Part shown: positions 1 through 5,503 of the stretch, piece by piece
Layout: the number at the start of each line of letters is the position of its first letter
How positions within the stretch are numbered: the first letter of the stretch is position 1
From: Haloquadratum sp. J07HQX50
Lineage (GTDB): Archaea > Halobacteriota > Halobacteria > Halobacteriales > Haloferacaceae
NCBI GenBank assembly: GCA_000416005.1
Contig: KE356563.1
Coordinates: 875,174 to 882,579 of the forward strand
Direction: 5' to 3'
DNA: 7,406 nt
Program-made: the position numbers and the translations under genes
The notes under the pieces: model-generated
The model's database searches: none
What the model was told of the DNA's origin: nothing
The model's input: only the letters and a program-made list of their open reading frames with translations

Positions 1-1011
1 CGTCGCAGTGTTCAGATGCTTTTCGGTGAACTCATGAACTGATCCTTGCTCGCCGTCTGGGTCGTTTCCACCCAGTTCCTGTGGGTCTGGGACGATCGGT
101 TCGTGATTATACGACCCGATTCCGTATGAGTCACCGTGATTACGATAGTACATCGCGTTATCTTGATCACGAAGGATCGGGCGATCTGGGCCGACAAGTA
201 GCTGGGCAGCTTTGCTCCCAGAGACGTTTTCGTAGTTCTCCAACAGTGGATGCGATGAAATATCTACTTCACTATCGGCGAGTTCAGGCAGTGACTCAGT
301 CATCGTGTACTGATGCTCAACAGGTGTGATTGGAACGTGAATACCAAGTTTCTCACTTAGTTGTCGAGCCCAAATGTTCGTTGCAATAACGACCTCATTA
401 CAGTCTATCGTCCCTCGTTCAGTGTCAATACCAGTGATCTCTTCACCACTGGTTTCGACATTCTCCGTCCGTGTATGAGGCACGAAGGTGGCGCCATTGT
501 CAATTGCCTTCCGTGCGAGCGCCTCACATGCGACCACACCAGAGGCCTGTCCATCAGTTGGAGAGTAATACCCCCCGAGTATCTGACTCTCGTCAACGAG
601 AGGAAGTCGCTCTGAGACTTCAGATGGCGAGAGAATTTCTGGGTCAGGGATTCCCCATGCCTTGGCGTGCTCGACTCGACGTTGGAGGAATGCCATACGC
701 TCCTCGCTCCGGGCTACCTCGATACCGCCAACTTCATTATATGCTTGTTGGCCGTCTGCAGCTTCAAGATTAGTGTATACTTGACGGCTATAGTCAGCGA
801 ACTTCGAGAGCACTTTCGGCTCAGCAGTCTGGAACATAATTCCGGGGGCATGCGTAGATGACCCGCCCGTCGTTGGCATGGGTCCTTGGTCAACAACGAC
901 CACATCGTCTCGCCCCATTTCGGTCAGCTGGTAGGCGACATTACATCCAACAATACCTGCCCCAACAACGACAGTATCTGCACTGGCAGGGAGTGTCTCA
1001 TTCGGGTTCAT
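1..1011 (-). CDS. dimethylglycine oxidase/sarcosine dehydrogenase-like FAD oxidoreductase (N-terminal part, cut by window edge)
   Basis: This frame stays open for 337 codons from ATG at 1011 to the window edge, so the 3' part is missing. The family oxidises N-methyl groups of dimethylglycine or sarcosine and passes the formaldehyde-level carbon to tetrahydrofolate. Visible features are a Rossmann FAD motif GAGIVG (residues 17-22), the Asp-Gln-Gly-Pro end of the second strand (41-44), and GGSSTHAPG (49-57), whose His54 lies where this family attaches FAD covalently. Further motifs typical of bacterial dimethylglycine oxidase are EVGGIEVA (93-100), AWGI (118-121), HQY (233-235) and YYRNHGDSYGIGSY (288-301). 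Residues about 238-272 form a longer, more acidic loop than I recall in the Arthrobacter enzyme. Full-length relatives of about 830 residues carry a C-terminal GcvT-like folate domain, which here would lie outside the window, so a stand-alone oxidoreductase of about 400 residues cannot be excluded. It lies downstream of the creatininase gene on the same strand. Family call firm, substrate inferred. Confidence 0.88.
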   Translation of the reverse strand, partial: MNPNETLPASADTVVVGAGIVGCNVAYQLTEMGRDDVVVVDQGPMPTTGGSSTHAPGIMFQTAEPKVLSKFADYSRQVYTNLEAADGQQAYNEVGGIEVARSEERMAFLQRRVEHAKAWGIPDPEILSPSEVSERLPLVDESQILGGYYSPTDGQASGVVACEALARKAIDNGATFVPHTRTENVETSGEEITGIDTERGTIDCNEVVIATNIWARQLSEKLGIHVPITPVEHQYTMTESLPELADSEVDISSHPLLENYENVSGSKAAQLLVGPDRPILRDQDNAMYYRNHGDSYGIGSYNHEPIVPDPQELGGNDPDGEQGSVHEFTEKHLNTAT

Positions 1012-1033
1012 TTGGTTACAGATTATCTTTGAT

Positions 1034-1050
1034 GGGTAAACTAATATGTA
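1034..1050 (-). promoter_or_regulatory. TATA-like promoter region of the dimethylglycine oxidase-like gene
   Basis: Read on the minus strand, TACATATTAG and then AGTTTACCC lie about 35 and 26 nt upstream of the ATG at 1011. Either could serve as an archaeal TATA box and would place the transcript start within roughly ten bases of the start codon. No Shine-Dalgarno site is visible, consistent with a nearly leaderless haloarchaeal transcript. The gene may therefore have its own promoter even though the creatininase lies upstream on the same strand. Confidence 0.45.
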
Positions 1051-1060
1051 CCGCTGCTTG

Positions 1061-1074
1061 TTGTGTTCACACAA
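1061..1074. promoter_or_regulatory. 14-bp palindrome upstream of the oxidase promoter
   Basis: The sequence TTGTGT-TC-ACACAA is a perfect inverted repeat with a 2-base centre. It sits 11 bases beyond the TATA-like region of the dimethylglycine oxidase-like gene. The position fits an operator or upstream activator site for a dimeric regulator. It could also fall within the 3' end of the creatininase transcript. Function is inferred from symmetry and position only. Confidence 0.35.
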
Positions 1075-1101
1075 ACCATCAGTAATCATATAGATAACTA
1101 T

Positions 1102-1191
1102 CTACCCTGTTCGGGGCGCAGCAGAGCGATGCAACACAGCATCAATCAACTCACACAGTGATTCCTCCGCGAGGCGAAGGAGCTCTGCCCC
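1102..1191 (-). other. displaced C-terminus of the creatininase gene (apparent -1 frameshift)
   Basis: On the minus strand the run GGGG (1188-1191) follows CTCTC. Adding one G there would join the main frame to a frame reading GAELLRLAEESLCELIDAV and ending at TAG (1104-1102). That is a good amphipathic last helix for the family, whereas the uninterrupted frame gives a Ser/Arg/Cys-rich tail without it. The restored protein would gain 28 residues beyond the shift point. The cause may be a sequencing or assembly error in a homopolymer, a real recent mutation making a pseudogene, or programmed slippage. I cannot decide among these from one sequence. Confidence 0.8.
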
Positions 1192-1835
1192 GAGAGATTC
1201 GACGCCTCACGGGGGTCGCCAACGACCCCGTTCTCGGTGAATTCATCAGAATCGACAGCGAGATTTACTTGTCCTTGCCACTCTCCCCATTGATCACTGG
1301 CATCGGCCGCGGCTGCTTCAATACGATCTGTCGAAACCAGCTGAGGGTATGTCTCCAGTAATAACGCTGTCTCTATTGAGCCAGCGTGTCCCATCTGAGA
1401 CCGGTGTTCGTCAATTTCATCGAACCAGGTGAACGCGGTGGCGTATACTGGGTCCTCGCGCACGATTGTCGCTGTTACCTCTTTCAGAGCGTTCGTATTC
1501 CCACCGTGGCCGTTCACAACAATCACATGCTCACAATTGTGTGAGGCAAGACTATTGACGATATCTCGGATGTACGCCCTGAATATCTCTGGACGCGTCC
1601 AGAGCGTTCCATCAAACGCCCGATGCTCTTTCGCAATTCCGACCGGAACAGCTGGAGCAACAATAACGGTTGAGTCAGACGACGCTGCACCTTCCTCAGC
1701 AACTGCCTTGGCTGTGAGTGTATCGGTCCCAAGTGGTGCGTGTGGTCCGTGTTGCTCTGTGCTCCCAACTGGTAACAGTGCACAGTCAGCATTCGTAGCG
1801 GCTACATCTGTGGTTGAATACTCTTCGAGATTCAC
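1146..1835 (-). CDS. creatininase-family amidohydrolase with frameshifted C-terminus
   Basis: This is a metal-dependent amidohydrolase of the creatininase family (creatinine amidohydrolase and related cyclic-amide or peptide hydrolases). Counting from the GTG at 1892 for convenience, the motifs are GSTEQHGPH (43-51, metal ligands Glu46 and His48), GTDT (55-58), KEHRAFDGT (88-96), NGHGGN (127-132) and GHAGSIETA (168-176, Glu174). The frame opens at GTG 1892, but I prefer GTG at 1835 (codon 20). It gives the usual short lead-in to the catalytic strand, and the longer form would leave only 10 bp to the divergent start at 1903. After GDPREAS the readable frame turns into an unrelated tail ending at 1146. 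The expected family C-terminus continues in another frame to 1102. Substrate is unknown; creatinine is possible, since its breakdown leads through creatine to sarcosine. The archaeal FAPy deformylase ArfB is another member of this family. Confidence 0.85.
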   Translation of the reverse strand: MNLEEYSTTDVAATNADCALLPVGSTEQHGPHAPLGTDTLTAKAVAEEGAASSDSTVIVAPAVPVGIAKEHRAFDGTLWTRPEIFRAYIRDIVNSLASHNCEHVIVVNGHGGNTNALKEVTATIVREDPVYATAFTWFDEIDEHRSQMGHAGSIETALLLETYPQLVSTDRIEAAAADASDQWGEWQGQVNLAVDSDEFTENGVVGDPREASNLSGQSSFASRRNHCVS

Positions 1836-1902
1836 GATATCAGACTGATATGAGCGATTAATCCATGAACCTACTGCACATAGATAGCTCACGAATCAGC
1901 AC

Positions 1903-2898
1903 ATGTCTTCAGAGTTATTCCGACATGACTCCGAGCGAGTCCCGATTGGAATCCTTCCGCATGGCAACGAAATCAACATTACCGTTCACCGATATGAGTC
2001 TGGACCAGGAGACACTGTATATATACAGGCCGGACAACACGGGATTGAGTTGAATGGTCCGGTTGCACTAAAACGTCTTCATCAGGCTCTCATACGATCT
2101 GAAGGGAGTGGAACCGTCGTTATTGTCCCAGTGGTGAACCCAATCGCGTTCGACAATCGAAAGTATAGCACGCCACCGAATTACGACGCGAGAAATGGCA
2201 ATATCAATCGCGTGTGGCCAGGAAATGAGAATGGAAGCTACGTTGAACGGATGGTAAACGAACTTTGGCCTATTGTTACTCAAGCTGATTACGCCATTGA
2301 CCTCCACACAGGGTCTCCGGACATGCTCCCTCATGTGCGCATATGTCAGAACACGACACCACAGTGTCGTCTCGCTCGTCCGTTTGGATCAGAATACCGG
2401 CTAGTAGGCGAAGGTCCGGGGAACCGGGAGAATAACTCAAAGAAGACGACATTTCGGCTCGCAGCGGAGGGGGTCAATATTCCTGCACTGACCGTTGAGC
2501 TCGGCAACAGTGGGTCTGTAGGTATTGAAGCTGTAAGACGAGGGAGGAATGGATTGATGAGAATACTCCAATCACTTGGGATTGTCACTGGCCCTCCAGA
2601 CGGACTCACACTCCCGGAGCCATCTTCACAGCGAGTTATATACGACGACGTGCCGCCAGTGCGAACACCAGCTTCTGGTATCTTTGAGCCAACGAGTGAA
2701 TTAGGTGTTGGTCAAGTTGTCGAAGCTGATACAAAATTAGGCCATGTATTTAATCCAGCAACGTTTAATCAAGAGGCAATCATAACCGGAGGAGACTCGG
2801 GTGTGTTATATTCCCGTCTTGACGGCGGAATTGTATTCAGTGGCGAGCGCATCGCGAGCATCGCTACGGAGCAGTCTCCAGGTGGACAGATAAAATGA
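1903..2898 (+). CDS. succinylglutamate desuccinylase/aspartoacylase-family zinc deacylase
   Basis: A 331-residue zinc hydrolase of the AstE/AspA branch of the M14 carboxypeptidase-like fold, which removes acyl groups from N-acyl amino acids. It shows the zinc motif GQHGIE (44-49, His47 and Glu49), the substrate-site motif NGNINRVWPG (98-107, Arg103), the third zinc ligand in DLHTG (133-137, His135) and the general base in TVELG (197-201, Glu199). Residues about 255-331 form a beta-rich C-terminal segment including GIFEP and LGVGQVVEADTKLG, as in this family's C-terminal domain. Length is normal. The ATG at 1903 is the first in frame. The gene is divergent from the creatininase with about 67 bp between preferred starts, so the promoters may be shared. 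Substrate is unknown. Given the methylated-osmolyte context, an acylated amino-acid osmolyte (compare ectoine-derived acetyl-diaminobutyrate, DoeB) is one possibility, but that is inference. Confidence 0.87.
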   Translation: MSSELFRHDSERVPIGILPHGNEINITVHRYESGPGDTVYIQAGQHGIELNGPVALKRLHQALIRSEGSGTVVIVPVVNPIAFDNRKYSTPPNYDARNGNINRVWPGNENGSYVERMVNELWPIVTQADYAIDLHTGSPDMLPHVRICQNTTPQCRLARPFGSEYRLVGEGPGNRENNSKKTTFRLAAEGVNIPALTVELGNSGSVGIEAVRRGRNGLMRILQSLGIVTGPPDGLTLPEPSSQRVIYDDVPPVRTPASGIFEPTSELGVGQVVEADTKLGHVFNPATFNQEAIITGGDSGVLYSRLDGGIVFSGERIASIATEQSPGGQIK

Positions 2899-2982
2899 TG
2901 AATGTTGAACGTACACTTCAATAGGTTCAGTATTCCCCATATACCGTTAGAAGATCATAAGTTGTTGTCTACTCACAAAGTT

Positions 2983-4059
2983 ATGGGGTCGCAGATTAAT
3001 GACTCACTTCATGCGCTATCAGAGTTTGTCGACACGTTTGAATCTAAACACGGAACGATCGGCCAGGTAGATGTTGAAACTCAAAGCAATCCAGCCGAAA
3101 GCTTGACTGCAGAGCTTTCAGTCCCGCTATGTCTGTGTGCTAATTCAGATCAGAGCTCAGATGTCGTTTTGATCGATATTTCAGATATTGCGTTCAAACA
3201 AGACTCAATCCGATTGTGCGGATCCATTCCTGCAGTCGAATCTATTCGGTCATCAAGTGTAGTGTCGATAGAAGATACTGATGTCACACAGAAAGACGAG
3301 GAGCTCAAGCTCATCGTAACTCTAAGTATTGACCCAGCATCGTCTACGCAATCAAGCGTGATGACGACGACATCAGATCAACAAACAGCATCACGAACTG
3401 TTGAGAATCAAGACAGATCAAAGCGGCAGGTTGGAGTCTTTGGAGGGATTACCAGCAGCCAGTCAAATCCAACTCATGTGGATTCAGAAGAGCAATGCGA
3501 TGAACCGTCGACGGCGAATGCAGATCAGACGGTCATACACGCATTAGAGGATGCACGAAGCGAGGATATCCCTGCGTACGATGACACAGCGTACCTTCGT
3601 GAACTATACAATCAATTGGACACGTTTGAGCAGATGGCCGAGCGAATTGAACTTGATGTCTCTGGAGAGACTGTCCGTCGATATATGATCGACGCAGGTA
3701 TTCACTCCCCAACTACATACCAGCAAACTACCACTCAAGAATCACAAGAAGACACAGCTTCATCTCCCGACAACCTCTCCGACGACAGCGGCGTTCATCG
3801 GTCTGATGAGCAACAATTACTGGCCGATGGGCGAGGAATGCCCGACCAGGTAACTGCCGCAGAATTGGCAGAGGCAGTGATTCATTCGCAGACAGTGTAC
3901 CAAGTGCGCAGGCGGCTTTCGCTTGGCGATGATGAGACAAGACAGCTACTCAGACGGTTCGATCTATTGGATCTTGTTATTCACCGTGTGAACAAGAACA
4001 CACAACATAACACAACCTATGACGATCTCGTAGAGCGTATTCAGCAACGAGTGTCATAG
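2983..4059 (+). CDS. haloarchaeal hypothetical protein with two helix-turn-helix-like segments
   Basis: About 358 residues from ATG at 2983. The frame also has an ATG at 2902, but the 27 extra residues are not acidic and look non-coding. I do not recognise a named family. Residue numbers here are from 2983. An N-terminal alpha/beta domain (about 1-115) contains a Leu-Phe-rich first helix and alternating strands such as DVVLIDIS. A Ser/Thr/Gln/Asp-rich linker (about 116-180) follows. The first HTH-like segment is TFEQMAERIELDVSGETVRRYM (214-235), preceded by YDDTAYLRELY, as in haloarchaeal DNA-binding-type proteins. A second low-complexity linker (about 243-285) leads to another helical unit with ELAEAVIHSQTVYQVRRRL (294-312) and LLRRFDLLDLVIHRV (322-336). 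It lies between the deacylase and MetF genes on the same strand, 84 bp after the former. A role as transcription regulator of this cluster is plausible but not shown. Confidence 0.72.
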   Translation: MGSQINDSLHALSEFVDTFESKHGTIGQVDVETQSNPAESLTAELSVPLCLCANSDQSSDVVLIDISDIAFKQDSIRLCGSIPAVESIRSSSVVSIEDTDVTQKDEELKLIVTLSIDPASSTQSSVMTTTSDQQTASRTVENQDRSKRQVGVFGGITSSQSNPTHVDSEEQCDEPSTANADQTVIHALEDARSEDIPAYDDTAYLRELYNQLDTFEQMAERIELDVSGETVRRYMIDAGIHSPTTYQQTTTQESQEDTASSPDNLSDDSGVHRSDEQQLLADGRGMPDQVTAAELAEAVIHSQTVYQVRRRLSLGDDETRQLLRRFDLLDLVIHRVNKNTQHNTTYDDLVERIQQRVS

Positions 4060-4082
4060 CTGAGCTCATAGGACAGACAGTC

Positions 4083-4112
4083 ACATATAAACGGGTTTGT
4101 CAATGCACCCGT
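4083..4112 (+). promoter_or_regulatory. promoter and operator-like inverted repeat of the metF-like gene
   Basis: ACATATAAAC (4083-4092) is a good archaeal TATA box. It is directly followed by an inverted repeat ACGGGT (4091-4096) and ACCCGT (4107-4112) with a 10-base spacer, so the repeat spans the interval between TATA box and predicted transcript start (about 4112). A protein bound there would block initiation, so a repressor operator is the natural reading. The leader would then be about 35 nt, longer than usual for haloarchaea, with no clear Shine-Dalgarno site before ATG 4149. Confidence 0.45.
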
Positions 4113-4148
4113 ACATCAAAATACGTGAAGAACTAACATAGACAACAT

Positions 4149-5012
4149 ATGTCACTTGGTGCGGTTTCACAGGCGACTAACGATGGAGTGAGTCACTTGC
4201 TGGCAGACCCACGGTTTGAGCTGATGCCATTCGACAGCTTTGAGTCTGAGATCGAAGCGCTTCCGACCGGATCAGCAATTGCAATCACCACATCACCACA
4301 ATTAGGTATCGAAAGCACCGTAGACCGTGCAGAACTGGCTGCATCGATGGGATATGAGGTCGTTCCGCACATTGCTGCAAGATACGTCAATGGAGACGAT
4401 CAGCTCAGGGACATTGCACGCCGACTCACTGGGGCAGGTATCACGGATATGTTCGTCCCGGGTGGAGATAAAGAGGAGCCTGCAGGCTCATACGAATCAG
4501 CATTGGATCTCTTAGAAGCACTAGATGACATGCCATATTCGTTCGATGAGATTGGTATTACAGGGTATCCTGAGGGGCACGATTTTATTTCAGATAAGGA
4601 ATTGACACGTATCATGAACCGAAAAGCCCCCTATGCAACATATATTGTCACACAATTGTGTTATAATCATGAAGCAATTTTAGAATGGATTTCCGATATC
4701 AGAGATCAAGGGATTGAACTTCCTGTCGAGATCGGCATCCCAGGTGTAATGAATTATGCGAAATTACTCAAAATATCGCGTAAAGTTGGGGTTGGTGATT
4801 CAATTAAGTTCCTGCGGAAGACATCAGGAATTGTTGATACTGTGAAACGGTTCGTAGGGTCTCGAGGTGTGTATAAACCTGATGACCTCATCGATGGGTT
4901 AGCTCCATATTACGATGATGATGAGTACAATATCGATGGCGTTCACATCTACACATTCAATCAAACACCCGACGTCGAGTCCTGGCGACAAAGCAGAGTC
5001 ACACAGAAATAA
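4149..5012 (+). CDS. methylenetetrahydrofolate reductase (MetF family)
   Basis: A 287-residue FAD-dependent TIM-barrel protein of the methylenetetrahydrofolate reductase family, which interconverts 5,10-methylene-THF and 5-methyl-THF. Family blocks in order are AITTSP (45-50), VVPHIAARYV (71-80), GITDMFVPGGD (97-107), SFDEIGITGYPEGH (131-144), YIVTQLCYN (165-173), LPVEIGIPG (191-199), AKLLKIS (204-210), GVGDSIKFLRK (214-224) and IDGVHIYTFNQT (262-273), then a final ESWR. Length matches single-domain bacterial MetF. The sequence resembles the divergent MetF-like branch whose first strand lacks the classical EFFPP form and reads FELMPF, so Glu24 is the likely catalytic acid. Convergent with the DmdA-like gene about 490 bp away. 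DmdA-type enzymes produce 5-methyl-THF, and this protein could run oxidatively to recycle it; a biosynthetic role in methionine formation is the alternative. The symbol is left blank because the branch is not canonical MetF. Confidence 0.88.
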   Translation: MSLGAVSQATNDGVSHLLADPRFELMPFDSFESEIEALPTGSAIAITTSPQLGIESTVDRAELAASMGYEVVPHIAARYVNGDDQLRDIARRLTGAGITDMFVPGGDKEEPAGSYESALDLLEALDDMPYSFDEIGITGYPEGHDFISDKELTRIMNRKAPYATYIVTQLCYNHEAILEWISDIRDQGIELPVEIGIPGVMNYAKLLKISRKVGVGDSIKFLRKTSGIVDTVKRFVGSRGVYKPDDLIDGLAPYYDDDEYNIDGVHIYTFNQTPDVESWRQSRVTQK

Positions 5013-5164
5013 ATAATTACGTATCATTTCCGGAAACACAGCGTGTCTCAAAAGATCTCAATCGATGATCCTCATTTAGCAGGATACAATCACTCCCATC
5101 ACGTCAGAAGCGACAGCGAGTCGGGGCGGGGCGGGAAACAGCGTCGCCTGTGAGTTGTGGTATG

Positions 5165-5183
5165 CGAATCGTGGAGCGATTCG
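5165..5183. repeat. inverted repeat (7-bp stem, 5-base loop)
   Basis: CGAATCG (5165-5171), loop TGGAG, CGATTCG (5177-5183). A perfect 7-bp stem in the convergent intergenic gap. There is no following T-run, so a terminator reading is weak. Confidence 0.5.
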
Positions 5184-5229
5184 TCACGTTCTGAGCTGTT
5201 CAGACAGTTCCACACGTTTATTCTGCCCT

Positions 5230-5248
5230 GTGTCACAGCATATGACAC
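5230..5248. repeat. inverted repeat (6-bp arms, 7-base spacer)
   Basis: GTGTCA (5230-5235), spacer CAGCATA, TGACAC (5243-5248). One of three symmetrical elements within about 190 bp in this gap; function unknown. Confidence 0.4.
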
Positions 5249-5296
5249 GACGCTTCCCACATCTGCAAGCTATTCGAGCGCAGGGAGAGCGCGGTC

Positions 5297-5352
5297 GTTT
5301 ACACAGTTCACAAGCACTGTATTTCAATACAGTCGTCATTCAATCTGTAAAC
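5297..5352. repeat. nested palindrome, two inverted repeats on one centre
   Basis: An inner 18-bp element ACTGTATT-TC-AATACAGT (5316-5333) and outer arms GTTTACA (5297-5303) and TGTAAAC (5346-5352) share exactly the same centre (5324.5). The 12-base segments between them pair poorly. Coaxial symmetry at two scales suggests either a site for a protein binding as a dimer of dimers, a cruciform or RNA hairpin, or the subterminal hairpin of an IS200/IS605-type element. The symmetry is directly seen; the role is inferred. Confidence 0.5.
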
Positions 5353-5503
5353 TGACGTTGCAAATCGTCACCACGTCTTTATTTCTGACACCTCGCAATG
5401 CATCTCAGTGTATGCACAGATACGCAAAAGAGTGAGCCGCGGCCAAGATTCAGATGAGAGTTGAATTGGTATCGACCCTGATAGCTTCGGTTTAGAAACT
5501 TAC

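Larger units (their letters stand above)
5013..5503. other. 491-bp gap without a convincing gene, rich in inverted repeats
   Basis: The space between the convergent metF-like and dmdA-like genes contains short open frames on both strands (plus 5155-5435 in two frames; minus 5184-5339), none with acidic haloarchaeal composition or recognisable domains. It does contain several hairpin-capable sequences, listed separately, and a G-rich tract around 5118-5132. I see no tRNA or rRNA and no clear T-tract terminator. A decayed insertion sequence or a non-coding RNA are both possible, neither shown. Confidence 0.5.

Noticed and set aside
1523..1792. 89-codon minus-strand frame inside the creatininase gene
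   Set aside because: It is an out-of-frame reading of the creatininase gene, and its His/Gln/Arg-rich composition is unlike the acidic neighbours.
1429..1848. 139-codon plus-strand frame opposite the creatininase gene
   Set aside because: It is the antisense shadow of a gene with clear metal-binding motifs and has no domain of its own.
2902..2982. Upstream ATG start for the helix-turn-helix protein
   Set aside because: The extra 27 residues are basic or His-rich with no structural logic, and the ATG at 2983 starts a typical acidic N-terminal helix. The start is not proven.
5118..5132. G-rich tract that might form a G-quadruplex
   Set aside because: Only three clear G runs are present, so a stable intramolecular quadruplex is not supported.
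5155..5435. Two overlapping plus-strand frames of 66 and 92 codons
   Set aside because: Both are Ser/Arg/Cys-rich with no motif, and the region is also open on the minus strand, so openness alone is not evidence of coding.
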